This document shows, piece after piece, positions 1 to 8,293 of a stretch of 64,000 nt of DNA (the first letter of the stretch is position 1; each line of letters opens with the position of its first letter). The position numbers and the translations under genes are program-made. The stretch is from NCBI RefSeq assembly GCF_023684385.1, contig NZ_JAGSOJ010000006.1:214394-278393 (forward strand), read 5' to 3'. Source of the stretch: Oceanirhabdus seepicola. GTDB lineage: Bacteria; Bacillota; Clostridia; Clostridiales; Clostridiaceae. The notes under the pieces are model-generated. The model had not been told where the DNA came from and ran no database searches. It saw nothing but the letters and a program-made list of their open reading frames with translations.

Positions 1-644
1 ACATGCTTAGAGAAAATGGAATAAATGCTTGTTATTTTAAGGCTGCTTTGAGTGGAGCGTTACGAGAAGGTGATATGCTGATTCCTGGAGATGGAAGATT
101 TGTTTTGGAATTTGCTGGTGTTAAGGAAAAATATGATAGGATTATTCCTCATATCTATGAAATACCTGTGTCACCGCATCTTGCTGGAAGGATAGAAGGT
201 AATCGGGTAAGCCGTGATGAGATTATTAGGAAATATAATGAGCTTAAAGAAGCTTATGATTATATTCTTGTTGAGGGAGCAGGCGGATTGATTGTTCCTC
301 TTAATGACCAAGGATACATGACAAGGGATCTTATAAATGATCTTGAACTTGATGTTATTTTAGTTTCAAGAGCTGGAGTGGGTACAATTAATCATACATC
401 ATTATCTATGGAATATGCAAAAGATGTGGGTATAAATATTCAAGGGGTAATTTTAAATGGATACTCTGAGGAAAATGTCGCTCATGTAGATAATGCTAAA
501 ATGATTGAAAAAATAAATGACGCAAAGATAATAATGAAGGTTCCAGAATTAATAGGAGTAGATGTTGAAAATTTGGAATTTGGAAATCTAAAAGAAATGT
601 GCATAAAGTTATTTAGTGAAGAAATCCTAAAGGAGCTGAAGTAG
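1..644 (+). CDS. bioD: Dethiobiotin synthetase, 5' end cut off by the window
   Basis: ATP-dependent ring closure of 7,8-diaminopelargonic acid with CO2 to dethiobiotin, the step before biotin synthase; cytosolic. The visible part matches BioD from just after its P-loop: an early YFKAALSG stretch and the EGAGGLIVPL segment typical of the family. The N-terminal GTDTxVGKT P-loop is absent because the gene starts upstream of base 1, so the first in-window ATG at position 3 is internal. The stop codon abuts the ATG of bioA, so the two are cotranscribed. The family identity is clear; full length cannot be judged. Confidence 0.93.
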   Translation, partial: MLRENGINACYFKAALSGALREGDMLIPGDGRFVLEFAGVKEKYDRIIPHIYEIPVSPHLAGRIEGNRVSRDEIIRKYNELKEAYDYILVEGAGGLIVPLNDQGYMTRDLINDLELDVILVSRAGVGTINHTSLSMEYAKDVGINIQGVILNGYSEENVAHVDNAKMIEKINDAKIIMKVPELIGVDVENLEFGNLKEMCIKLFSEEILKELK

Positions 645-1991
645 ATGAAGAGTTATCAAGAGAAGGATCTTAAATATATATGGCATCCATGTTCGCAGAT
701 GAAGGATTATGAAGAGTTCCCATCTGTTATCGTAGAAAGGGGAAAAGGAGCATATGTATATGATCTCAATGGTAAGTCGTATATGGATGCTGTTTCATCT
801 TGGTGGGTAAATTTGTTTGGCCATAGTAATGAAAGAATTAATAGAGCGATAAAGAATCAGATGGATAATATAGAGCATGTGATTTTTGCAAACTTTTCTC
901 ATAAAAGCGCAATAGACTTTGCTGAAAGGATAGTTAAAATAAGCCCTGAGGGATTGAATAAAGTATTTTTTTCGGATAATGGATCATCAGCTATTGAGAT
1001 TGCTTTAAAAATGAGTTTTCACTCACATATGTTAAGAGGGAAAGCGGATAAAAAAAGATTTGTTGCTCTCAGTAGTGCCTATCACGGGGAGACATTAGGA
1101 GCATTATCAGTTGGTGGATTGGATCTGTACAGTGAGGTTTATAAACCTATGCTTTTGAATACCTTTAGAATTGAAAATCCAGATTGTTATAGATGTAAGT
1201 ATAATAAACACAGGGATAGTTGCAAAGCTGAATGTTTTGAGGATATGGAAAAGGTTATAGTTGAGAATCACAGGGAAATAACGGCTGTGATTGTAGAACC
1301 TATGGTTCAAGGAGCTGCAGGTATGAAGATGTACTCACCCGCGTATCTTAAAAAATTGAGAAAGATATGTGATGAATATGATATACACCTGATTGCAGAT
1401 GAAATTGCAGTAGGATTTGGGAGAACAGGAAAGATGTTTGCATGTGAACATGCTGAAATATCACCAGATTTTATGGCTATATCTAAAGGTGTATCAGGTG
1501 GGTATATGGCAATGTCGGCAGTGTTAACAACTGATGAGATATATGACGCATTCTATGCTGATTATTCAGAAGCGAGAGCATTTATACATAGTCATACTTA
1601 CTCAGGTAATGCTTTAGCATGTGCAGCTGCATGTGAGGTCCTTGATATTTTTGAAGAAGAGGATATTCTTAAAAAGAATGAAGTGAAAAGTAAAAAGATA
1701 AAAGAACTAGCACTTAAAAGAGTTAAGGGAAATCCTTATATTGGTGAATATAGACAGTTAGGAATGATAGGAGCCATTGAATTAGTAGAGGATAAGGTTT
1801 CTAAGAAACAGTTTGATTGGAAGAAAAGAGTGGGATATGATATATACAAGATAGCTATGAGTAAAGGATTAGTACTGAGACCGATAGCAAATGTATTGTA
1901 TTTCATGCCTCCATATATAATTGATGATAAAGATATTGATTTTATGGTTAATACCGCTTTTGATTCTATAGAGGAATATTTCAGAAAGTAA
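645..1991 (+). CDS. bioA: Adenosylmethionine-8-amino-7-oxononanoate aminotransferase
   Basis: PLP-dependent class III aminotransferase that uses S-adenosylmethionine as amino donor to make 7,8-diaminopelargonate. Visible features are the substrate-pocket SSWWVNLFGH segment near residues 51-60, SSAYHGET (143-150), the ADEIAVGFGRTG segment (251-262) holding the PLP-contacting Asp, and the Schiff-base lysine in AISKG (K281). At 448 residues it is family length. The AGGAG site at 631-635 lies inside the end of bioD and the ATG follows the bioD stop directly, which implies translational coupling. An insertion at residues 181-197 carries four cysteines spaced C-x2-C-x8-C-x3-C. Last gene of the operon; a strong terminator follows. 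Confidence 0.96.
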   Translation: MKSYQEKDLKYIWHPCSQMKDYEEFPSVIVERGKGAYVYDLNGKSYMDAVSSWWVNLFGHSNERINRAIKNQMDNIEHVIFANFSHKSAIDFAERIVKISPEGLNKVFFSDNGSSAIEIALKMSFHSHMLRGKADKKRFVALSSAYHGETLGALSVGGLDLYSEVYKPMLLNTFRIENPDCYRCKYNKHRDSCKAECFEDMEKVIVENHREITAVIVEPMVQGAAGMKMYSPAYLKKLRKICDEYDIHLIADEIAVGFGRTGKMFACEHAEISPDFMAISKGVSGGYMAMSAVLTTDEIYDAFYADYSEARAFIHSHTYSGNALACAAACEVLDIFEEEDILKKNEVKSKKIKELALKRVKGNPYIGEYRQLGMIGAIELVEDKVSKKQFDWKKRVGYDIYKIAMSKGLVLRPIANVLYFMPPYIIDDKDIDFMVNTAFDSIEEYFRK

Positions 1992-1998
1992 TATTAGG

Positions 1999-2063
1999 AG
2001 ACGGTTCATAAATGAACTTGAACATCTAGAGTGGTCAAGTTCATTTATGAACCGTCTTTTTTT
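1999..2063 (+). terminator. Rho-independent terminator of the bioDA operon
   Basis: Perfect 23-bp inverted repeat (1999-2021 with 2035-2057), 13-nt loop, followed by six or more T. It starts seven bases after the bioA stop. Unusually long for an intrinsic terminator. Confidence 0.93.
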
Positions 2064-2379
2064 CTCAACATTCTAATACAATACTTCTGTATTGGGTAAC
2101 GAGGAATTATGTTGACAAAAACACTTATTTACCTAAAGTGTAATGTAATTGCATTTTAGGGTAATCCTTTGGTGGAGCTACTGCAGGAGAAGTTTGTCTT
2201 TTAGATAATAGGTTTAAAGCAGGAATTAACATGGCTGGTACACAGTATGGAGATTTACAACAAAATATTCTTTCACAACTATTTATGATTATGTAGTTTC
2301 TTTCTTTGATCTGTAAAATATAAAATTAACACTTGATATAATGTGGATTTAAGTTAAAAAATAGATTAAAAGTGTTTTG
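2064..2379. other. Intergenic region with only a decayed gene fragment
   Basis: Apart from the hydrolase remnant and a small hairpin (ACAATAC-TTCT-GTATTG-like, about 2080-2097), I see no coding or RNA signal here. Confidence 0.5.
2165..2296 (+). pseudogene. Remnant of an alpha/beta-hydrolase (PAF-acetylhydrolase/dienelactone type)
   Basis: An open stretch of 43 codons with no start codon, directly preceded in frame by TAA (2162-2164). It encodes SFGGATAGEV, matching the nucleophile elbow GHSxGG of alpha/beta-hydrolases, then a DNRFKAGINMAGT-like segment that in intact relatives follows the elbow as xxRFKAGINLDG. It ends in TAG at 2294-2296. No promoter or ribosome site belongs to it, and the rest of the roughly 300-residue family is missing. 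I read it as a decayed gene fragment; a chance ORF is unlikely given the two family motifs in the right order. Confidence 0.6.
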
Positions 2380-2409
2380 TTGACAATGAATTAGTGGGTA
2401 TAGTATACT
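2380..2409 (+). promoter_or_regulatory. SigA-type promoter of the lipoprotein gene
   Basis: TTGACA at 2380-2385 and TATACT at 2404-2409, 18-bp spacer, 43 bases upstream of the start codon. Confidence 0.7.
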
Positions 2410-2452
2410 TAGTTAAGTTTTTTTACACTAATCTAGTGAAGGTGGGACAAGT

Positions 2453-3094
2453 ATGATAAAAAAGGTATTAATGATTATGGGTGTGGTGAGTTTACTTACT
2501 TCGTGTGGTATAAATAAAGAGAAAAATGATATTTCAAAAACAATTAACACTAATGTAATTCAAAAAACAGAAAATAATGATTCGCAGCAGCAAGGAAAAG
2601 ATACAGCAACAAAGGGGAATGATAAAAATTATCAAGAGAAAGTGGATAAGAAAGTAGCTTTAGTGGAAGATAATTTCAAGCTGGTAGATCATATTGAAAA
2701 TTCGAAAGATTACAAAGAAAAAGAAGGATTTAATCTTGATTTAGAGTCAGATGGTATAATTGAAAAAGGCGAAAATAGCGGTTTAATGATGGGGCAGTCA
2801 AGATCACAAAAAAAGATTACATTTAGATTCAAAAAATTTAAAGGAAGTTATATATCTTCAGATTTTAGTATAAATAAGGATGATAAGATATTAATAGATT
2901 ATAACGGTAAAGTTGAAGAGGGGAACTGTGTTGCGAATATTTTAAATAGTGAATATGAAATTGTTCTATCAATGGAATATTGTGGTGAGAAGACATATGA
3001 GTTCACAAGCGAGAAAAGTGATAGATATACTGTGGAATTTCTAACACAAGAAGCTAAAGATGGAAAAATTACTTTAGAGTTTAGAAATGATTAG
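2453..3094 (+). CDS. Putative lipoprotein of unknown function
   Basis: 213 residues. The N-terminus is a lipoprotein signal: MIKK, a hydrophobic run, then the lipobox L15-T16-S17-C18, so the mature protein is predicted to be lipid-anchored on the outer face of the membrane. Residues about 20-75 are a low-complexity Asn/Lys/Gln/Asp linker; residues about 80-213 look like a compact beta-rich domain with no motif I recognise. It has its own promoter (2380-2409) and a GGTGGG ribosome site. It ends 52 bases before the next start and may be cotranscribed with it. Function unassigned. Confidence 0.75.
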   Translation: MIKKVLMIMGVVSLLTSCGINKEKNDISKTINTNVIQKTENNDSQQQGKDTATKGNDKNYQEKVDKKVALVEDNFKLVDHIENSKDYKEKEGFNLDLESDGIIEKGENSGLMMGQSRSQKKITFRFKKFKGSYISSDFSINKDDKILIDYNGKVEEGNCVANILNSEYEIVLSMEYCGEKTYEFTSEKSDRYTVEFLTQEAKDGKITLEFRND

Positions 3095-3146
3095 TCTGAT
3101 TTGAAAAAATATTAATAGTAATGTGATAAGTAAGGGAGATGTACAG

Positions 3147-3725
3147 ATGAAAGCAGCAATAGTAATAATAGATATTCAGAGATACTTTTTTAGGACTGAA
3201 GAGAGAAGGCTTGCATTGGAAAAGGTGATTAATGGAAGCAATGAGTTAATTTCATATGCAGATGAAATGGGGATTCCAGTCTATCATGTTGTAACTGAAC
3301 ATAAAGCGGATAAATCTACATGGAACCTTGTTATGCAGAAGCATAATTTCGCTGCATTGATAGAAGGTAGTACTGAAGCTGAAATGTTTCCCCAAGTTAT
3401 AGTGAAAAAACATCATAGAAAGATTATGAAAACAAGACAGAGTACTTTCATAAGAACGGATTTTGAAGAGAGATTGAAAAGTGAAGGTATTGATACATTA
3501 ATAATAGGTGGGGTCTTTACACATGGATGTGTAGGAAGAACTGCAGTTGATGCATATGAGAGAGATTTCAATGTTATTGTTGCTAAAGATGCTTCTTTTA
3601 GTAATCTTAAAGATCAAGAAAAAGTAATGTTTGATGTAATAACAATAGAACAGGAACAGTTGGCGTTAGATAATAAAGAAATAAAGGATTTATTATTTAA
3701 CACACAAGAAGCAAAAAAATTATAA
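3147..3725 (+). CDS. Isochorismatase-family cysteine hydrolase
   Basis: 192 residues. The family's catalytic triad is visible: Asp9 in VIIDIQ, Lys95 before RQSTF, and Cys128 in GGVFTHGCVGRTAVDA, the last being the signature that follows the cis-peptide loop. Members hydrolyse amides or vinyl ethers (nicotinamide, N-carbamoyl compounds, isochorismate); the substrate cannot be told from sequence. The start is taken as the ATG at 3147 because AGGGAG (3133-3138) sits eight bases upstream; the in-frame GTG at 3123 has no ribosome site. No entC/entB-type neighbours, so a siderophore role is not supported. Confidence 0.88.
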   Translation: MKAAIVIIDIQRYFFRTEERRLALEKVINGSNELISYADEMGIPVYHVVTEHKADKSTWNLVMQKHNFAALIEGSTEAEMFPQVIVKKHHRKIMKTRQSTFIRTDFEERLKSEGIDTLIIGGVFTHGCVGRTAVDAYERDFNVIVAKDASFSNLKDQEKVMFDVITIEQEQLALDNKEIKDLLFNTQEAKKL

Positions 3726-3752
3726 AAATCTAAATTATACTTACTATAAAAC

Positions 3753-3775
3753 AAAGCCACCCAAAGGGTGGCTTT
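3753..3775. terminator. Bidirectional terminator between convergent genes
   Basis: Perfect 10-bp stem AAAGCCACCC/GGGTGGCTTT with an AAA loop, between the hydrolase (+) and the MFS gene (-). The U-tract is better on the minus strand. Confidence 0.8.
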
Positions 3776-3782
3776 AAAGCAT

Positions 3783-5081
3783 TTAAGCAGCTAATTCAGT
3801 TGTTTCAACATTTTTTTCTCTATTATACTTCTTAGTGTAAGTTATAAGAAGTGTGATGATTGCTATAGCATAGAGTACACCTGCAACATAGTATGGTAAT
3901 CTATATCCATCAAGAACAAAGTTACCAATTGTAAAAGCAGGGATACTCATAACAAATCCAGCAACTATTGAAGATACAGCACGCATTCCTGACATAAATA
4001 ATGTCTGTATTCCAGATAGAGTGGCTCTCTTTTCTTTAGATACGAAATCAAGTATTAAGCTATACATGATTGGCATACCAAGATTCATTAAACCAGATCT
4101 CATAAAGAAAGCAAAAGTAAGCACAGGAATCATAGCAGAACCGAATTTATCGGCATTTGCAATGATTAACATGAATGGTACAGAAAGTAATCCTGTAGCA
4201 CCTAATGTAATAACTCTTCCAAATTTTTTAACAAGTAAAGGACAAGAAAATATTCCTAAAACCATTGCAAAGTATTGAATTGAAAGGATGTTACCCATTG
4301 TTTTTGGGTCAAGTCCTAATCCAGTTTTAAAGAAATTAGCAAAGAATGGGCAGAAAAGACCAGCACCTAGACCGATTAATCCCATGTAACATAAATAAAT
4401 AATAACTTCTTTATTTGAAATAGCTTTTATATATTCACTTACTGTAGTTTTTTTCTTAACTTCTGAAGCTGGAATAACATTCTTCATAGGAAGGATAGCG
4501 AAAATCCCTATAGCTCCAATTCCTGCAAATATATATGTGTAATATTTATAAGCTACAATTTCTGTTAGTCCCATATTTGATTGTAGGAAAGTTATTAAGT
4601 AACCTGAACAGAATGTAACTATAGTAACAGCTAACCAGTATGTACCGAACATTACTGAAGTAACAGAAGTTCTTACTTCTTTTTCTGAAGTAGCGTTAAT
4701 AAATGGTGCTGGTAAAACTTCATATACACCTTGTGATAAACCAAAAATAAAATTAAGTACAAATAAAATTGCTACACTTCCAACCATACCATTTAAAATA
4801 AGACAAATTGCACCAGCTATTGTACCGAATAGAAGAATAGGTTTATATCCTATTTTACCTGCAAGAGCACCTACTGGTACAGCTGATATTGCCATTCCTA
4901 AAGTGTGCATTGCTAAAGCGGTACCTAAAACAACAGGAGAAAAGGCATTTTCAATAATTAAATTAAGACCTGTCCAAGTCGCTCCCATTAATAAACCAAA
5001 CAAAACATTTGTTAAGACAAATAGTTTAGCGTTACTTGATGCAGTTTTAACATCTGAAATATAAGTTTTTAAAGCATTCAT
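3783..5081 (-). CDS. Major facilitator superfamily transporter
   Basis: 432 residues with about 12 hydrophobic segments in two halves separated by a charged central loop (around MKNVIPASEVKKKTT). This is the 12-TM MFS layout; the GALAGKIGYKPILL segment after TM2 matches the MFS motif-A position (GxLaDrxGrkxxl). Probably a proton-coupled exporter or importer in the cytoplasmic membrane; the substrate is unknown. The ATG at 5081 follows an AAGGAG-like site. It is monocistronic, convergent with the hydrolase and divergent from bioY, with a long AT-rich upstream region that contains an inverted repeat (5142-5170). Confidence 0.85.
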   Translation of the reverse strand: MNALKTYISDVKTASSNAKLFVLTNVLFGLLMGATWTGLNLIIENAFSPVVLGTALAMHTLGMAISAVPVGALAGKIGYKPILLFGTIAGAICLILNGMVGSVAILFVLNFIFGLSQGVYEVLPAPFINATSEKEVRTSVTSVMFGTYWLAVTIVTFCSGYLITFLQSNMGLTEIVAYKYYTYIFAGIGAIGIFAILPMKNVIPASEVKKKTTVSEYIKAISNKEVIIYLCYMGLIGLGAGLFCPFFANFFKTGLGLDPKTMGNILSIQYFAMVLGIFSCPLLVKKFGRVITLGATGLLSVPFMLIIANADKFGSAMIPVLTFAFFMRSGLMNLGMPIMYSLILDFVSKEKRATLSGIQTLFMSGMRAVSSIVAGFVMSIPAFTIGNFVLDGYRLPYYVAGVLYAIAIITLLITYTKKYNREKNVETTELAA

Positions 5082-5671
5082 TATAAATTCTCCTTTAAGA
5101 TGAAATATATTTATGTCGCACTCATATTATGTCGTATATTGTCTTAAGTTTCAAATACAAAAACTTAAGATTTGAAATATTTTTTAATATAACTAAGTGA
5201 AATTTAGAAAAAGTCGAAATTAAGAGAAGGAGATTATTATTTTGAAAAATGAAATATATTTTATGATATAAATCAGAAAAGAATGGAACTATAATTAAGC
5301 AATCTTTAAGTTGCGAAAATAAAATAGTACCATTTTTATGTGTTTAGTTAAATTAACATAAACTTTTCATAGGGAAATAAGAATGAGAGAATTGAGTTAA
5401 AGTTTTATAACATTAAAAAAAATGAGGTATATACAGCGGAAAAAACCAATATATAATTTATTTCTAATAATAACTTTAATGTCATGTTAAAGTAAGAAAT
5501 TAAAGAAATTAGATAAAAAATTAAATTATATTTGGTCTTAAAGTTTAATTAGAATATATAAAAATAGCTACACATGAGCATAGTTGTTTAATTTTACTGA
5601 ATTTCTAGAGATTCATTTGCAGTTTTTTTATTTTTAACAGTGATAAATGTAAACTATAACAAATGAAAGAG
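5082..5671. other. Long AT-rich divergent intergenic region
   Basis: About 590 bases between the MFS gene (-) and the bioY promoter (+). It holds the inverted repeat at 5142-5170 and a weak hairpin followed by T residues near 5597-5635. Otherwise no ORF with a ribosome site and no recognisable RNA. Confidence 0.5.
5142..5170. promoter_or_regulatory. Inverted repeat, candidate operator upstream of the MFS gene
   Basis: TCTTAAGTTT (5142-5151), 9-bp spacer, AAACTTAAGA (5161-5170): perfect 10-bp dyad. On the minus strand, TTGAAA inside the repeat and an ATAATA-like hexamer downstream could form a promoter for the MFS gene, so a bound regulator would cover the -35 region. Regulator unknown. Confidence 0.5.
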
Positions 5672-5700
5672 TTGACAATAAAAAAGAATTATTGTATTAT
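5672..5700 (+). promoter_or_regulatory. SigA promoter of bioY
   Basis: TTGACA (5672-5677), 17-bp spacer, TATTAT (5695-5700). The predicted transcription start, about 5707, lies inside the BirA operator that follows. Confidence 0.85.
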
Positions 5701-5703
5701 GTG

Positions 5704-5737
5704 ATTGTAAACTATATAAAATGTTGGTGTTTACAAT
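5704..5737. promoter_or_regulatory. BirA (biotin repressor) operator
   Basis: ATTGTAAAC (5704-5712), 16-bp spacer, GTTTACAAT (5729-5737): a perfect dyad matching the known BirA operator form in Firmicutes. It begins three bases after the -10 hexamer, so BirA-biotinyl-AMP bound here would block initiation of bioY. Confidence 0.92.
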
Positions 5738-5759
5738 ATTTTATTTTGGGAGGATTCAT

Positions 5760-6320
5760 ATGAAAATTTCAACAAAAGATATGATTTTAGTTGCGTTATT
5801 CGCTGCTTTGACAGCTATAGGAGCCTATATAACAATTCCTATTCCAACTGTACCAATCACACTACAATTTCTTTTTTGTGCATTTGCAGGTATAATATTA
5901 GGTTCTAAGTTAGGAGCCCTTTCACAAATAATATATGTATTAATTGGACTAGCTGGAGTGCCGGTATTCGCAGGTGGAGGCGGGGGAATAGGATATGTAT
6001 ATAAGCCATCATTCGGGTATTTAATAGGATTTATACTCACTGCATTTATAATAGGTTATTTAAGAGAAAAAATGGGAGAGATAAATGTAATAAAAGCCTT
6101 TATAATTTCTGTTTTAGGTCTTGTGGCAACATATATGATAGGTGTTCCTTATCTTCATTACGCTTTAAATAATTTTTCAAATGTGCCAATGACTTGGGGT
6201 GGTGCAATTAAAATAGGAATTGTACCATTTGTTTTAGGAGATTTAATAAAATGTTTTATAGTAGCAGCTATAGCTCCTACAGTTGTAAAAACATTAAAAA
6301 GAGAGAGAATAATAAAGTAA
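5760..6320 (+). CDS. bioY: Biotin transporter BioY (ECF S-component)
   Basis: Substrate-binding membrane subunit of an energy-coupling-factor biotin importer; it works with the EcfA/EcfA'/EcfT module, which is not in this window. 186 residues with about six hydrophobic segments. BioY hallmarks are the early ITIPIPTVPITLQ stretch, GSKLGALSQ, the glycine-rich GVPVFAGGGGGIGY segment, and PFVLGDLIK near the C-terminus. The ATG at 5760 has GGGAGG eight bases upstream; an in-frame ATG at 5721 falls inside the BirA operator and is not used. A terminator follows. Control by BirA is well supported by the operator. Confidence 0.95.
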   Translation: MKISTKDMILVALFAALTAIGAYITIPIPTVPITLQFLFCAFAGIILGSKLGALSQIIYVLIGLAGVPVFAGGGGGIGYVYKPSFGYLIGFILTAFIIGYLREKMGEINVIKAFIISVLGLVATYMIGVPYLHYALNNFSNVPMTWGGAIKIGIVPFVLGDLIKCFIVAAIAPTVVKTLKRERIIK

Positions 6321-6327
6321 AATAACT

Positions 6328-6353
6328 ACCCCAGGGGAAATTACCCCTGGGGT
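6328..6353 (+). terminator. Terminator-like hairpin after bioY
   Basis: Perfect 10-bp GC-rich stem ACCCCAGGGG/CCCCTGGGGT with a 6-nt loop, followed by CTAAAATTTTCTT. The U-tract is interrupted but the stem is very stable. Confidence 0.75.
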
Positions 6354-6425
6354 CTAAAATTTTCTTGAATTTAAAAATTAATTAAGGGGAAAATATTTTT
6401 AAATCACAAATAAGGAGGTAATATT

Positions 6426-7049
6426 ATGAATATTACCCAAATAACTATAGGTATAATTGCAATACAATTAATACTAAGAAGTGGTTCTTTAGGTAATTTT
6501 CCTATAAGTAGAGCAAAAATAATTGGTAGTTCAACAAACAATATATCATTAAGTAATATATTAAATCGGGATGATGGAAAAAGACTAGTTCCAGATAATA
6601 TAATAAGGATGAACGAGAGCGGTAAAAAAGCTATTAAAAGAAGCTATAAAGGAAATTTTATAGAAATTGGCGATGATAAAGGTTCCTTCATTATAATAAA
6701 TGAAAATGAAAGCATAGCTATTGAAGCCAAAGAAAGTTACATATTTTCAGGTTTCAAGGTGGATGATGTTTATTTTATAAGAAGTAGAAGAGAATTTAAA
6801 TATAAACCATTTAAGTATATACTTGCTGTTCAAAATAATGAAATTAAATTATTTTATTCAGGACATGATGGTGTATTAAAGGATGTTAGTCATTATGCCC
6901 ATGAAAAGTTTCAAAGATTCAATCTTTACTTTGAAGGGTTTGATAATGGAGCAATTCATATAATATCAATAAGAGGTATAAATAATTTCCAATTAAGGAA
7001 TTTGAAAGAGGTTAATAATGTACTTACTTACATTAAATTAAAAAAATAG
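6426..7049 (+). CDS. Protein of unknown function
   Basis: 207 residues; I do not recognise the family. An AAGGAGG site lies seven bases before the ATG, so it is translated. Residues 5-20 are hydrophobic (a possible membrane anchor or an uncleaved signal), and the rest is polar with alternating beta-like stretches. FIEIGDDKGSFIIINEN and the FKYILAVQNNEIKLFY region suggest a beta-sandwich or PH-like fold, but this is impression only. Codon use resembles the neighbours. It stands alone between two terminator-like hairpins. Confidence 0.7.
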   Translation: MNITQITIGIIAIQLILRSGSLGNFPISRAKIIGSSTNNISLSNILNRDDGKRLVPDNIIRMNESGKKAIKRSYKGNFIEIGDDKGSFIIINENESIAIEAKESYIFSGFKVDDVYFIRSRREFKYKPFKYILAVQNNEIKLFYSGHDGVLKDVSHYAHEKFQRFNLYFEGFDNGAIHIISIRGINNFQLRNLKEVNNVLTYIKLKK

Positions 7050-7050
7050 A

Positions 7051-7140
7051 GTTTGTTGAAAAAGCCCAAGGTAAACAACCAAGATGAGCGAGGAGTACAG
7101 CGAGTCTTAGTGAGGATGACATTGGGCTTTTTTAACAAAC
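7051..7140. repeat. Long imperfect hairpin element with a 52-nt ordered loop
   Basis: Arms 7051-7069 and 7122-7140 pair over 19 bp with one G-T wobble (GTTTGTTGAAAAAGCCCAA with its complement). The enclosed 52 bases are more GC-rich than the surroundings and contain GAGCGAGGAGT and CAGCGAGTCT blocks. The 3' arm contains a T-run, so it could terminate the upstream gene, but the size and ordered loop are more like a mobile palindromic element (MITE/REP-like). Only one copy was noticed in the window. Confidence 0.6.
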
Positions 7141-7213
7141 TAATTATTTGTTCTTTTTAAAACAAATGATTTTAATAAAATTTAATGATATTTATTTAAA
7201 TTTGCAAAGATAA

Positions 7214-8293
7214 TTATTTTTCCCTTTTAAATTTTAGTTCAGTAATAATCCAAATTAAAACAGGTAAAATTATTTGAAATGGAAGAGAAAAATAAGTCCA
7301 AATTTCATTTTCCCATTCAACGAAATCCATTATACTATAATAGGCTCTATAGGATAGTATAGTTACCAAAAAAGCAACGATAACTACTATAAATTTATAA
7401 TTAGTAAAGTTAAGTAATTTACTTATTCCATTACATGTTGCAATCCAATGTACAGTTATTTTAACAAAGTATGCTAGCACAAATAAAGTTGGGGGTATTA
7501 TTTGAACGCTTCTTAAAATTGGAATGGTTAATCTTAAAACTGATGTATATGTAGCATAATAAACACTTTGTGATTCAGTTACTCCTAATACTAAAACATT
7601 GGTTAAATTAATTGCAAATATTAAAATTCCCGCTATAAGAAAACCTGAAATATAAATTTTAGTAGGAGAATTTTTATTTTCAAATTTTGAAAAAACCATT
7701 GGGAATAATATTAGCTGACCTAAAGGGTATGATATTAATACAAGGGCTCCTCTTGAAATAGGTTTTATACCATTAGATAAGATAGGTAAAATATTATCTA
7801 TACTCATATTGGGGATTAATAGTAAAACTATTAAAATTATCAAACCAACGATTATTGGAAAGAAGAAACTTGCCCATTTACCTAAGACTACTATTCCTTT
7901 CATTACAACAAAAAGGGAGAGAGTAGAAGTAATTAACACGATTAAAAGTAATGGCGTGTTAGTCAAGGAAATTGTAAATATTAAATTGCTGAAACCTCTT
8001 ATAAGGTCATATGAATTAACAAAGGTATAATAAATAAATAAAAATATAATTACTTTTCCAAGATACTTACCAAAACAAATTTCGATAATGTCAAATAAAT
8101 CTTTATTAGGGAAACAATGATGTAGTCTTATATACATATATGCAGTAATAAAACCCAAAAATATAACTAAAATAGTTGATATCCAAATATCTTGTTTAGC
8201 ATCTAAACCAGTGGCATATAGTGTGGATGATGAAACTAAAAATAAAACTATAAGAGCGATACCTTGGCTATCTGAAATAGTTTCCTTATTCAT
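7214..8293 (-). CDS. Spore germination permease, GerAB/GerKB family
   Basis: 359 residues, about ten hydrophobic segments. The N-terminal MNKETISDSQGIALIVLFL segment, followed by LFDIIEICFGKYLGK and FVNSYDLIRGF, is typical of the endospore amino-acid permease family (APC superfamily). The B-subunit of a germinant receptor sits in the inner spore membrane and senses amino acids or nucleosides. The usual A (GerAA) and C (GerAC lipoprotein) partners are absent on both sides, so it is an orphan. ATG at 8293 with GGAGA upstream. It should be transcribed in the forespore; no confident sigma-G promoter could be picked. Confidence 0.87.
   Translation of the reverse strand: MNKETISDSQGIALIVLFLVSSSTLYATGLDAKQDIWISTILVIFLGFITAYMYIRLHHCFPNKDLFDIIEICFGKYLGKVIIFLFIYYTFVNSYDLIRGFSNLIFTISLTNTPLLLIVLITSTLSLFVVMKGIVVLGKWASFFFPIIVGLIILIVLLLIPNMSIDNILPILSNGIKPISRGALVLISYPLGQLILFPMVFSKFENKNSPTKIYISGFLIAGILIFAINLTNVLVLGVTESQSVYYATYTSVLRLTIPILRSVQIIPPTLFVLAYFVKITVHWIATCNGISKLLNFTNYKFIVVIVAFLVTILSYRAYYSIMDFVEWENEIWTYFSLPFQIILPVLIWIITELKFKREK

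Noticed and set aside
5597..5635. Possible terminator (ACTGAA...TTGCAGT then T-run) in the region before bioY
   Set aside because: The stem is short and bulged and no gene upstream on that strand needs it; reported only as part of the intergenic description.
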